A stretch of DNA of 12,599 nucleotides, from the NCBI GenBank assembly GCA_020063525.1, contig JAGUUJ010000066.1, positions 1 to 12,599 on the forward strand, read 5' to 3'. This DNA comes from Candidatus Omnitrophota bacterium (GTDB lineage: Bacteria > Omnitrophota > Gorgyraeia > Gygaellales > Profunditerraquicolaceae). Position numbers and translations under genes: made by a program. This document shows positions 1 to 7,355 of the stretch, in pieces (positions within the stretch are counted from its first letter, which is position 1; every line of letters begins with the position of its first letter). Under the pieces are notes generated by a model. That model was not told the origin of the DNA and did not search any database. It saw only the letters and a program-made list of their open reading frames with translations.

Positions 1-28
1 TTATAATTTAGAGAAGGAGACCGGCTGT

Positions 29-352
29 ATGCAAGAGCGCAGGATGTTTGAGCGGTTCAATATCGAGATTCCCGTAGAGTTCCACAGCTTAGATGACAAA
101 AAAATAGAAGGGAAGGGCAAGATAATAAATATAAGCGCAGGCGGAGGCGGGATGATAGTAACCACAAAATACCTGTTGCCTGGCACGCCTTTAGAGATGC
201 AGATTCTTATCCCCGATGACAAGGCCCCTCTTAATGCTAACGCAAAAGTAATTTGGTTGAAGGCAATGGAGCCCACTTTGTTTTTAGCAGGAGTGCAGTT
301 TGATAAAGTGGATTTTATGGGCATCGCCCGGGCCTTAAGGTTACGTCATTAA
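29..352 (+). CDS. PilZ-domain protein (putative c-di-GMP receptor)
   Basis: A 107-residue single-domain protein of the usual PilZ size. The N-terminal RxxxR signature is visible as R5-MFE-R9, and the second signature [D/N]xSxxG as N34-I-S36-A-G-G39, followed by an extra glycine run (G38-G41). In the PilZ family these two motifs bind cyclic di-GMP, so a role in second-messenger sensing is likely; the output cannot be read from this domain alone. There is no signal peptide or membrane segment, so it should be cytoplasmic. The ATG at 29 has a good Shine-Dalgarno AAGGAG at 14-19. About 20 bases separate its stop from the nadE promoter, and no terminator is visible after it, so it probably belongs to a transcript that begins upstream of the window. 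Confidence 0.82.
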   Translation: MQERRMFERFNIEIPVEFHSLDDKKIEGKGKIINISAGGGGMIVTTKYLLPGTPLEMQILIPDDKAPLNANAKVIWLKAMEPTLFLAGVQFDKVDFMGIARALRLRH

Positions 353-371
353 ATAGACCTACAATCTCTCC

Positions 372-400
372 TTGACCCTCCATTCTTTAAATGATATAAT
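372..400 (+). promoter_or_regulatory. sigma70-type promoter of the nadE operon
   Basis: TTGACC (372-377, 5 of 6 to consensus), a 17-base spacer, and a perfect TATAAT (395-400). The start point should fall near 407-411. The nadE ATG is at 411, so the message would have a leader of 0-4 bases. There is no Shine-Dalgarno sequence before this ATG, which agrees with leaderless or near-leaderless translation. This is a sequence match only. Confidence 0.75.
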
Positions 401-410
401 TCAAACAAAT

Positions 411-1127
411 ATGAAAAAGAAGATTATTTTTTGGATTAGAAAGCAACTGAAAGATTCGGGTGCAAAGGGTATAGTAATGGGTCTTTCAGGAGGAGTGGAT
501 TCTAGCGTAGTCGCTGCTTTAGCAAAACAGACGGTAGGCAAGAAGAGACTTCTAGCTTTGATTTTACCCTGCCGCAGCCAAAAACAAGATTTAAAAGATG
601 CAAAGTCAATAGCCAAGAAGCTTGGCATAGAAACCAAGACATTGGATTTATCGGATTTATACGATAATCTCATCAGGATTCTACCGGGAGCCGCAAGTCT
701 AGCTAAGGCAAATCTAAAGCCGCGCTTAAGGATGTTAATTCTTTATTACTTTGCCAACAAACTCAATTATTTAGTCTGCGGCACGGGCAATAAATCAGAA
801 ATTAAAGTTGGTTACTTTACAAAATTTGGCGATGGAGCGGCGGATATCTTACCGATAGGCGATTTATTAAAGAAAGAAGTAAGAAAACTAGCCAAAGAAT
901 TGGGGATTACCGAGCAGGTCATTACCAAACCGCCTACTGCAGGCCTTTGGCCGGGCCAGACCGATGAAGGCGAGATAGGGATAACCTATCCTGAATTGGA
1001 TGATATATTAGAGCGGCTGGAAAACAGGAGAAGACAGGTTCTTCCTAAGAAAAAGGTAGATAAAGTAAGAGAGATGATTAAGCGCTCTGAACATAAAAGA
1101 CAAGGGCCTAAGATTTGCTATATTTAA
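411..1127 (+). CDS. nadE: NH3-dependent NAD(+) synthetase
   Basis: Catalyses the last step of NAD synthesis: deamido-NAD + ATP + NH3 to NAD + AMP + PPi, in the cytosol. The N-terminal PP-loop of the N-type ATP pyrophosphatases is plain (SGGVDSS, about residues 26-32). The family regions CGTGNKSE and GYFTKFGDGAADILPIGDL follow, then KPPTAGLWPGQTDE. It is about 238 residues, the size of the ammonia-only form, with no glutaminase domain, so it should depend on free ammonia. I start it at ATG 411 rather than TTG 372, because 372-377 is the -35 box and the protein family begins near here. It lies 15 bases before the Lrp gene and heads a run that includes glnA, consistent with an ammonia-use theme. 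Confidence 0.93.
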   Translation: MKKKIIFWIRKQLKDSGAKGIVMGLSGGVDSSVVAALAKQTVGKKRLLALILPCRSQKQDLKDAKSIAKKLGIETKTLDLSDLYDNLIRILPGAASLAKANLKPRLRMLILYYFANKLNYLVCGTGNKSEIKVGYFTKFGDGAADILPIGDLLKKEVRKLAKELGITEQVITKPPTAGLWPGQTDEGEIGITYPELDDILERLENRRRQVLPKKKVDKVREMIKRSEHKRQGPKICYI

Positions 1128-1142
1128 AGTGAGGAGGCAGGA

Positions 1143-1628
1143 ATGGATGAAATATTAGAGATATTAGAAAAGGATGCGCGCACAGCACCGGAGGATATTG
1201 CCAGGATGCTAAAGAAGAAACCGCAAAAGATAAAAGAGACAATAAAAAAATATGAAAAAGAAGGCGTGATATTAAAGTATAAGACAGTAATCAATAAAGA
1301 GATAATCAAGGATGCAGATTCGGAAGTCAGGGCACTCATTGAGGTGAACATTACGCCGCAGAAGGATGTGGGTTTTGACCGGGTAGCAGAACGAATATAT
1401 TCCTTTCCCGAAGTTTCCAGCTGCTATCTTATTTCTGGCACCTATGATTTACTTTTGATTGTAGAAGGAAAGGACCTGCATACTGTTTCTCGGTTTATCG
1501 CAGAAAAACTCGCTCCATTAGAGAATATTAAAGGCACAACTACACACTTTTTGCTAAAGAAATACAAGGAAGATGGAGTAATTTTAAAACACAAAGAAGA
1601 GAATAAGAGGATTGCTATTTCATATTAA
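1143..1628 (+). CDS. Lrp/AsnC-family transcriptional regulator
   Basis: A 161-residue protein with the two-part Lrp/AsnC layout. Residues about 1-60 form the winged helix-turn-helix (ILEKDARTAPEDIARML, then a recognition helix and wing ending EKEGVILKYKTVIN). Residues about 65-145 form the RAM domain, which binds amino acids and forms oligomers (VRALIEVNITP, VSSCYLISGTYDLLLIVEG). The family usually controls amino-acid metabolism genes next to it. Here the aminotransferase ATG follows its stop with no gap, so that enzyme is the most likely target or functional partner. The ATG has a strong Shine-Dalgarno GAGGAGG at 1131-1137. The effector is not readable from sequence; amino-acid sensing is inferred from the family. 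Confidence 0.9.
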   Translation: MDEILEILEKDARTAPEDIARMLKKKPQKIKETIKKYEKEGVILKYKTVINKEIIKDADSEVRALIEVNITPQKDVGFDRVAERIYSFPEVSSCYLISGTYDLLLIVEGKDLHTVSRFIAEKLAPLENIKGTTTHFLLKKYKEDGVILKHKEENKRIAISY

Positions 1629-2789
1629 ATGAAAGAGATTATTTCTAAAAAAGTTCAAGACATGCAGCCTTCGGGTATCCGGGCATTCTTTGATTTGGTC
1701 CTGGGGATGAAAGACGTTATCTCGTTAGGGGTGGGAGAGCCGGATTTTGTTACTCCCTGGCAGATACGCGAGGCAGGGATATATTCTTTAGAGGAAGGTT
1801 TCACATCCTATACCTCAAATAAAGGGCTATATAAATTAAGATTGAGTATCAGCCGCTATTTGAAGAGTGGATACGGCTTAGAATATTGTCCTGATGAAGA
1901 AATCCTGATTACCGTAGGGGTAAGCGAAGGTTTTGATTTAAGCTTACGGGCAATTATAAATCCGGGTGATAAAATTTTAATCCCCAGCCCTAGTTACGTT
2001 TCTTATGGCCCGCTTACAGAATTAGCAGGTGGTATACCTATATATATAGATACAAAGAATGAAGGGTTCAAACTTACGCCTAAGATATTAGAGAAACACA
2101 TTGATAAAAAGACTAAAGCCGTAATTTTGAATTATCCCACAAACCCCACGGGTATTTCTTATACCGGGAAGGAATTAAATGAAATAAATAAGATTATATT
2201 AAAACATAAGTTACTGTGCATATCTGATGAGATTTATGGAGACTTGACTTATGATTTTGAGCATACGCCCTTTGCTACTCTAACTGGGGCAAAAGAGAAT
2301 ACAATTTATCTTAATGGATTCTCTAAAAGTTATGCCATGACTGGATGGCGGGTGGGTTTTGTCTGTGGTTCCAAAGAAATAATTGCAGCTATGACCAAAA
2401 TCCACCAGTATACTATTATGTGCGTTCCCATAACCAGCCAGATGGCAGCATGCGAGGCTTTACAGACAGGCAGGAAATCAGTTGAGGAAATGAAGCGTGA
2501 GTATAAGAGACGCAGAGAATTTATCTGTGAAGGATTGAACAAATCGGGCTTTGAATGTATAAAACCCGATGGCGCCTTTTATGTATTTGCCTCTATCAAA
2601 AAGACAGGGCTGGACTGCCTGGATTTTGCACAGAGGCTACTCAAAGAGCAAAAGGTGGCAGTGGTGCCCGGAACTGCTTTTGGTTGCGAGTTCCAGGATT
2701 ATATCCGTATCTCTTATGCTTCTAGCCTGGATAATTTAAAAGAGGCGCTGATAAGAATAGAAAATTTTTTGAAAAATATAAGGAGATGA
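1629..2789 (+). CDS. PLP-dependent class I/II aminotransferase, PatA-like
   Basis: Fold-type I aminotransferase of 386 residues, normal for the family. The motif NYPTNPTG contacts the cofactor, SDEIYGDLTYD holds the PLP-contacting Asp/Tyr, and NGFSKSYAMTGWRVGF contains the Schiff-base lysine (K233). The near-C-terminal arginine that binds the substrate carboxylate fits YIRISYA. The whole chain resembles Bacillus PatA (N-acetyl-L,L-diaminopimelate aminotransferase) and related aspartate/aromatic aminotransferases. The amino acceptor is probably 2-oxoglutarate, but the amino donor cannot be assigned. Its ATG directly follows the TAA of the Lrp gene and has only a distant AAGAGG, so translation is probably coupled. 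glnA begins five bases after its stop. Confidence 0.9.
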   Translation: MKEIISKKVQDMQPSGIRAFFDLVLGMKDVISLGVGEPDFVTPWQIREAGIYSLEEGFTSYTSNKGLYKLRLSISRYLKSGYGLEYCPDEEILITVGVSEGFDLSLRAIINPGDKILIPSPSYVSYGPLTELAGGIPIYIDTKNEGFKLTPKILEKHIDKKTKAVILNYPTNPTGISYTGKELNEINKIILKHKLLCISDEIYGDLTYDFEHTPFATLTGAKENTIYLNGFSKSYAMTGWRVGFVCGSKEIIAAMTKIHQYTIMCVPITSQMAACEALQTGRKSVEEMKREYKRRREFICEGLNKSGFECIKPDGAFYVFASIKKTGLDCLDFAQRLLKEQKVAVVPGTAFGCEFQDYIRISYASSLDNLKEALIRIENFLKNIRR

Positions 2790-2793
2790 ACGG

Positions 2794-4152
2794 ATGAAAC
2801 CCAAGACAAAATCGGATGTGATGAAACTAGTAAAAGAGCATAAGGTAAGATACATCAGGCTATGGTTTACCGATGTATTAGGATTTTTGAAAGGCTTTAC
2901 CATAACTATTAATGAATTGCCGCGCGCCCTGGGAGATGGTATGGGCTTTGACGGTTCCTCCATTGAAGGATTTGCGCGAATTGAGGAATCCGATATGATT
3001 GCCCGGCCCGACCCTACCACATTTGCTATATTGCCCTGGGAATCTAAGGAGCAGCCTGTGGCGCGGATGTTTTGCGATATCTATAAACCCGACGGCAAAC
3101 CTTTTGCGGCTGACCCCCGATACGTATTAAAAAAGAATTTAGCCCGCGCTAAAAAAATGGGATTAACTTATTATGTAGGACCCGAACTGGAATATTTTTA
3201 TTTTAATAACCCCAAAAATACAATTATATTGGACAAAGGCGGATACTTTGATTTAACGCCCTTAGATGTTGCTCAGAGCGTAAGAAACGAAACCGTAAGT
3301 GCCCTGGAAGACCTAGGTATTGTGGTGGAATATAGCCATCATGAAGTAGCTTCTAGCCAGCACGAAATTGACTTAAGATACACAGATGCCCTTTCCATGG
3401 CAGATAATGTGATGACTTATAGATTGGTAGCAAAGGAGATTGCCCAGGCAAAAGGCCTACACGCCAGTTTTATGCCCAAGCCTGTTTTTGGTATTAATGG
3501 TTCAGGCATGCATACGCACCAATCATTATTTTCCGCCAAAGGCGGATCCGCCTCCGGCGGAAAGGGTGAGGTGAATGCCTTTTTTGACAAAAAAGATAAA
3601 TACCATCTTTCTAAAACCGCCAAGCAATTTATTGCGGGTTTATTGAAGCATGCGCCTGAGATAACCTCGGTGACTAACCAGTGGGTTAATTCCTACAAGC
3701 GCTTGGTTCCCGGATACGAAGCGCCTGTATATATGTGCTGGGCGCAGATGAATCGCTCTGCCCTGATTAGAGTGCCTATGTATAAACCCGGAAAAGAAGA
3801 ATCTACACGCATTGAATATCGCGCGCCTGACCCGGCATGCAATCCCTATCTTGCCTTTTCAGTGATGTTGGCTGCTGGCCTTGAAGGTATGCAGGAAAAT
3901 TATGTATTACCTGAACCGGCAAATGACAATATCTACCGGATGAGTGAAGAAGAGAGAGCGCGCGTGAAAATTAAATCTCTACCCGAAGACCTCTTTGAGG
4001 CAGTCAAAATCACCGAGAAATCGGAGCTTGTGAAAAAGGCGTTGGGCGATGAATTATTCCAATTTTTTATTCGTAATAAAAAATTGGAGTGGGATGAATA
4101 TAAAGCCCAGGTAACGCAATACGAAATAGAAAAATATTTGCCCATCCTCTAA
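2794..4152 (+). CDS. glnA: Glutamine synthetase, type I-alpha
   Basis: Makes glutamine from glutamate, NH3 and ATP; a cytoplasmic dodecamer in this family. Diagnostic motifs run in order: FDGSSIEGFARIEESDM, PELEYFYF, HHEVASSQHEIDL, NGSGMHTHQSLF, NSYKRLVPGYEAPVY, NRSALIRVP and RIEYRAPDPACNPY. At 452 residues it is slightly longer than the Bacillus enzyme (about 444), because residues 247-256 are a ten-residue insert encoded by a palindromic element (see repeat). The adenylylation-site Tyr context of I-beta enzymes (NLYDLP) is absent; the matching stretch reads NIYRMSEEE, as in I-alpha enzymes. Control is therefore probably feedback inhibition or transcription rather than adenylylation. AGGAG at 2781-2785 precedes the ATG. 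A GAF-ANTAR regulator follows after 16 bases. Confidence 0.97.
   Translation: MKPKTKSDVMKLVKEHKVRYIRLWFTDVLGFLKGFTITINELPRALGDGMGFDGSSIEGFARIEESDMIARPDPTTFAILPWESKEQPVARMFCDIYKPDGKPFAADPRYVLKKNLARAKKMGLTYYVGPELEYFYFNNPKNTIILDKGGYFDLTPLDVAQSVRNETVSALEDLGIVVEYSHHEVASSQHEIDLRYTDALSMADNVMTYRLVAKEIAQAKGLHASFMPKPVFGINGSGMHTHQSLFSAKGGSASGGKGEVNAFFDKKDKYHLSKTAKQFIAGLLKHAPEITSVTNQWVNSYKRLVPGYEAPVYMCWAQMNRSALIRVPMYKPGKEESTRIEYRAPDPACNPYLAFSVMLAAGLEGMQENYVLPEPANDNIYRMSEEERARVKIKSLPEDLFEAVKITEKSELVKKALGDELFQFFIRNKKLEWDEYKAQVTQYEIEKYLPIL
3530..3563. repeat. Palindromic element inserted in frame in glnA
   Basis: Two adjacent hairpin units, TCCGCC-AAA-GGCGGA (3532-3546) and TCCGCC-TCC-GGCGGA (3547-3561), make a 30-bp core. 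With flanking T and A bases the whole 3530-3563 stretch is a 34-base palindrome centred on GGATCC with only two mismatched base pairs. It is far more GC-rich than the surrounding gene. It is in frame and encodes S-A-K-G-G-S-A-S-G-G (residues 247-256). Glutamine synthetases such as the Bacillus one have SLF followed at once by K-x-x-V-N-A-F-F. Here SLF and KGEVNAFF are separated by exactly these ten residues. It resembles REP-like or Rickettsia-type palindromic elements that enter reading frames. Confidence 0.85.
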
Positions 4153-4168
4153 AAGATTTTAGATATTT

Positions 4169-4900
4169 ATGCCCAAGAGCAAAAGAAAAATAGGTTACCA
4201 GATTTATCTGAAGCAGATCGAAGCGCTTGCTAAGGTAGCAAATCTGATTACCTCAGGTCTATATTTAGAGGAACTCCTGCGCCTGATAGTTAATGTTACT
4301 GCTGAAGTTATGAATTCTAAGATTTCTTCTTTAATGCTTCTTGACCCTGACAAAAAAGAATTGGTAGTCCGTGCCACCCAGTCAATTTCCGAGGCGTACA
4401 ACAAAAAACCCAACGTCAAATTAAAAGAGGGTATTGCAGGTTTAGTTGCCCAGGATAATAAGCCGATATATGTTTTGGATGTTAAAAAAGATAGCCGTTA
4501 CCTGAATCAGGATATTGCTAAAAAAGAAGGCTTGTATTCTTTAGCCAGTGTGCCCTTAGCTGTAAAGGGAAGGGTTATAGGCGTGCTTAACTGTTATACT
4601 TCCAAGAAACATAAGTTCACCAAACCCGAATTGGACGTTTTAGTTGCTTTAGCTAATCAGGCAGTGGTGGCGATTGAAAATGCCGAGTTGGACCTAAGGG
4701 CGCGCAGCGCTGAAGAGGCATTAACTACCCGTAAACTTATTGAGCGGGCAAAGGATATCCTCTCGCAGGAAGCGAATATCCTACCCTCTGAGGCTTATAG
4801 ATTAATCCAAAAACAGAGTATGGACAGCCGTAAATCCATGCGCGAAATTGCAGAAGCCATTATTTTGACCAAAGACATAAAAGAGAAAAAAGTTCAATAA
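4169..4900 (+). CDS. GAF-ANTAR RNA-binding antiterminator-type regulator
   Basis: A 243-residue two-domain protein. Residues about 15-175 form a GAF sensor domain (LEELLRLIVNVTAEVM, SSLMLLDPDKKELVVRAT, GLVAQDNKPIYVLDV, SVPLAVKGRVIGVLNCYT, LANQAVVAIENAEL). Residues about 182-232 form an ANTAR domain: EEALTTRKLIERAKDIL, then EAYRLIQKQSM and REIAEAIIL, with the conserved R188, A194-K195, A209 and A228 pattern. ANTAR proteins bind paired RNA hairpins and prevent terminators from forming. There is no receiver domain, so the signal should enter through the GAF domain. It follows glnA by 16 bases with no terminator between, so it is probably co-transcribed with it. Candidate RNA targets in this window lie upstream of gdhA and of the second GAF-type gene. 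The Shine-Dalgarno is weak. The ligand is unknown. Confidence 0.9.
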   Translation: MPKSKRKIGYQIYLKQIEALAKVANLITSGLYLEELLRLIVNVTAEVMNSKISSLMLLDPDKKELVVRATQSISEAYNKKPNVKLKEGIAGLVAQDNKPIYVLDVKKDSRYLNQDIAKKEGLYSLASVPLAVKGRVIGVLNCYTSKKHKFTKPELDVLVALANQAVVAIENAELDLRARSAEEALTTRKLIERAKDILSQEANILPSEAYRLIQKQSMDSRKSMREIAEAIILTKDIKEKKVQ

Positions 4901-4956
4901 TTAATAAAGACCCATCCTAATTTCAAATCGAGTTTTTCTCGCCTTAAAAAAAGAAT

Positions 4957-6780
4957 ATGCCGCAAGAAAGTTTAAAATATCTCCTGAAGACCCCTTCCAA
5001 AGATAAATGGAAAAAAATTAGGACACAAAAAAGAGCAGGGATACTCGTTCCTTTATTTTCTGTTTATTCCAAGAAGAGCATAGGCATAGGCGAGTTTCGG
5101 GATTTAAAACTGTTAATAGATTGGGCTAAATTAAGCGGAAATTCTATAATTCAACTTTTACCTTTAAATGAACTCGGTTCTTTTTTTTGTCCTTACGATT
5201 CTCTAAGTTCTTTTGCCCTTGAGCCGGCATACATATCTTTAAAGGATATCCCTGGAGCAAATAAAAGGGCTATTAAGACAAGAATCAACCAGCTTAAGAA
5301 AGAATTTCCCACGGGTAAATCATATGTAGATTACCGGATAAAGAAAGAAAAGCTTACCCTGTTATGGGATATATTTATTGAACAAGGTCAATCTATCTCC
5401 CAAGAGTTTAAAAAATTCGTAGAAAACAACAGTTATTGGCTTAATGATTTTGCCTTTTTTAAGGTGCTCAGGGATTATCATCAAGGAGCACCTTGGTATG
5501 AATGGGAAGATAAATATAAAAACCGCAGCATATCTCACCTTGATGTGTTTCGCAAAATTCATGAGAAAGAAATTGTATTTCAGATTTGGGTCCAGTGGCA
5601 GCTCTATAAACAGTTTAAAGAAGTTAAAGAATACGCGCAATCAAAAAAGGTTTTGCTAAAAGGTGACCTGCCCCTGCTTGTTTCCAGAGATAGCGCAGAT
5701 GTCTGGCAGCACCCTGAGTTCTTTAAATTAGAATTTGCAGCAGGTGCTCCTGTTGATATGTATTGCGCAAAAGGGCAACGTTGGGGTATGCCTACGTATA
5801 ATTGGGACAAGGCATTTCAAGATAATTATCAATATTTAAAAGAAAAACTTAAGTATGCTGAAGGATTCTACGATATATTAAGGATAGACCATGTAGTAGG
5901 TTTATTTCGTATCTGGAGCATACCCTATAATGAGCCTCTCCAGAATCATGGCCTGCATGGTTTTTTTGACCCTCAGGATGAAAATAAATGGGCCGAGCAT
6001 GGAAGAAATATATTATCCGTTATGCTCAATAATACCCGGATGCTTTTGTGTGCTGAGGATCTGGGTGTTATACCCAAGGTATGCACACGGGCATTGGAAG
6101 AATTTGGTATACCCGGCAATGATGTCCAGCGCTGGATGAAGGATTGGAAAGTAAAACATGATTTTCTCAAACCCCAGGATTACCGCGCCCTTTCTGTAGC
6201 GATGTTATCAACTCACGATACGACGAATTGGGCTGCCTGGTGGGAAAATGAAGCAGGAACCATTGACGAAGAGCTTTTTATCCGCAAGTGTGCGGAGCGG
6301 GGAATAGATTATAATTATATAAAAGAAAAATTATTTGATTCAACTTTTTCCAAACACGGTAGATTGCGCTGGTTAAAGAACGTTTACTCTGCTGACGCCT
6401 TGGTATCTATTCTAGGTAAAAGAAGGGAAGAAATAAAAGACTTTATCGAGATGTATGAAAATACCTATCGAGAGAAAGAAAGACTTTGGAGAACTTTGAA
6501 GATATCCGGCCCAATGCAGGAGAGTGCAAATAGGCAGGCCATCAGCGCTATATTAAAAACGACTCTGGAATCCAGGGCAATATTTTGTATTCATCTGATA
6601 TTGGATTGGTTATATTTAGCCGATATATTTAAAGGCGAGCCCTACGATTACAGGATAAACACCCCCGGAACAATAAGTGAGAATAATTGGTCTCTGGTTA
6701 TCCCAATCTCGCTTGATGAATTACTCAAACATAGGGTTACAAAAGAAATCAGAAAGATGATTGTTTCTTCGGGTAGATGA
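4957..6780 (+). CDS. malQ: 4-alpha-glucanotransferase (amylomaltase), GH77
   Basis: Transfers alpha-1,4-glucan segments between maltodextrins and glucose, in glycogen or maltodextrin use. It is 607 residues, longer than the Thermus type (about 500). The N-terminal substrate-binding signature is present (RAGILVPLFSVYS ... GIGEF ... CPYDSLSSFALEPAYISL). The three GH77 acidic residues are in place: nucleophile D311 in RIDHVVG, acid/base E367 in CAEDLGVIP, and D421 in STHDTTNW. No starch-binding domain or signal peptide is seen, so it should be cytoplasmic. It begins 57 bases after the GAF-ANTAR gene with no terminator between, so it may be read through from the glnA operon. There is no good Shine-Dalgarno before ATG 4957, so the exact start is somewhat uncertain. 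Confidence 0.93.
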   Translation: MPQESLKYLLKTPSKDKWKKIRTQKRAGILVPLFSVYSKKSIGIGEFRDLKLLIDWAKLSGNSIIQLLPLNELGSFFCPYDSLSSFALEPAYISLKDIPGANKRAIKTRINQLKKEFPTGKSYVDYRIKKEKLTLLWDIFIEQGQSISQEFKKFVENNSYWLNDFAFFKVLRDYHQGAPWYEWEDKYKNRSISHLDVFRKIHEKEIVFQIWVQWQLYKQFKEVKEYAQSKKVLLKGDLPLLVSRDSADVWQHPEFFKLEFAAGAPVDMYCAKGQRWGMPTYNWDKAFQDNYQYLKEKLKYAEGFYDILRIDHVVGLFRIWSIPYNEPLQNHGLHGFFDPQDENKWAEHGRNILSVMLNNTRMLLCAEDLGVIPKVCTRALEEFGIPGNDVQRWMKDWKVKHDFLKPQDYRALSVAMLSTHDTTNWAAWWENEAGTIDEELFIRKCAERGIDYNYIKEKLFDSTFSKHGRLRWLKNVYSADALVSILGKRREEIKDFIEMYENTYREKERLWRTLKISGPMQESANRQAISAILKTTLESRAIFCIHLILDWLYLADIFKGEPYDYRINTPGTISENNWSLVIPISLDELLKHRVTKEIRKMIVSSGR

Positions 6781-6830
6781 AAAATAGAGATTTAACCTTA
6801 GATGGAAAAATTGTTGTAGGAAGAAAATGA

Positions 6831-6859
6831 TTGACATGCTCAAAATTTTATGATACAAA
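6831..6859 (+). promoter_or_regulatory. sigma70-type promoter for leader of the 89-aa membrane protein
   Basis: Perfect TTGACA (6831-6836), a 17-base spacer, and TACAAA (6854-6859, moderate -10). The start should be near 6866. The transcript would go directly into a hairpin (6876-6903) and a terminator (6918-6950) before the gene at 6988. It could also be the promoter of a short stand-alone RNA of about 80-90 bases. Confidence 0.6.
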
Positions 6860-6875
6860 TATAATTGAATTTGAA

Positions 6876-6903
6876 GTGGTATGTTTGAAGGGGGAACTGC
6901 CAC
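6876..6903 (+). promoter_or_regulatory. Leader hairpin with A/G-rich loop
   Basis: GUGGUA (6876-6881) pairs with UGCCAC (6898-6903); after one bulged U, GUUU (6883-6886) pairs with GAAC (6894-6897). This gives a ten-pair stem with two G-U wobbles and a seven-base loop GAAGGGG. The loop contains AAGGGG, which has A at 1 and G at 4 like ANTAR target loops and resembles AAGGGC in the gdhA leader. The loop bases GAAGG (6887-6891) are also fully complementary to CCUUC (6920-6924) in the 5' arm of the next terminator, so a pseudoknot could block it. No second hairpin of this type is seen. Confidence 0.5.
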
Positions 6904-6917
6904 CTTAAAATAATTAA

Positions 6918-6950
6918 AACCTTCGCTTGAAAAAGCGGAGGTTTTTTCTT
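6918..6950 (+). terminator. Rho-independent terminator in leader
   Basis: An 11-base-pair stem (AACCUUCGCUU with AAGCGGAGGUU, one G-U pair), a GAAA tetraloop, and a run of six T then C and more T. It lies about 50 bases after the predicted start point of the 6831 promoter and 38 bases before the ATG at 6988, so it is either an attenuator of that gene or the end of a small RNA. Confidence 0.85.
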
Positions 6951-6987
6951 TTTATGCGTATTTAAACCTAATTCGAAGGAGGAAGAA

Positions 6988-7257
6988 ATGTCAAATAAAG
7001 CAAAAGAAATTATTGTCCCAAAGCAAAAACATATCTTCGCAATTGTTAGTGGAATATTGGGTTTTATAAGTTTAGTGTTTATAAAGGCTGGATTGTTTGT
7101 GTTTACTGCTGAAGGTGGAAGTAACTTGATGGCTTATTTGGCCATTGCTTTTATTGCTGGTTATAATGTCCAAAACTTCTTAGCTAAATTAGAAGAAGTT
7201 TCTAAGGCGACATTAGGCATAGGTAAAAAAGGCGTCTCTGAACAAGAAGCAAGGTAA
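6988..7257 (+). CDS. Small two-helix membrane protein, function unknown
   Basis: An 89-residue protein that I do not recognise as a named family. It has a short basic N-terminus (MSNKAKEIIVPKQKH), then two hydrophobic stretches likely to span the membrane, at about residues 17-37 (IFAIVSGILGFISLVFIKAGL) and 46-60 (SNLMAYLAIAFIAGY), and a polar C-terminus with helical character (LAKLEEVSKATLGIG). A C-terminal helix followed by AGYN-like residues occurs in small membrane proteins of several phyla, but no function follows from that. The ATG has a very good Shine-Dalgarno AAGGAGG at 6976-6982. It lies behind its own promoter and a leader terminator, which suggests regulated expression, and is followed by 98 AT-rich bases before the methyltransferase. 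Confidence 0.75.
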   Translation: MSNKAKEIIVPKQKHIFAIVSGILGFISLVFIKAGLFVFTAEGGSNLMAYLAIAFIAGYNVQNFLAKLEEVSKATLGIGKKGVSEQEAR

Positions 7258-7355
7258 AAATTTATTGTATTGTAAATTGCCTTAGATTTGCTAAAATATA
7301 AATGTTCAACAAAATAAATAACTTCTTGCAACCAAAATGAGGCGATATTTAAGAT

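Noticed and set aside
372..410. TTG start extending nadE by 13 codons
   Set aside because: The extra codons coincide with a near-perfect promoter and add residues not expected in the family; ATG 411 is preferred.
4901..4956. CGAG-TTTTT-CTCG stem as a terminator after the GAF-ANTAR gene
   Set aside because: Four-pair stem followed by no proper T run.
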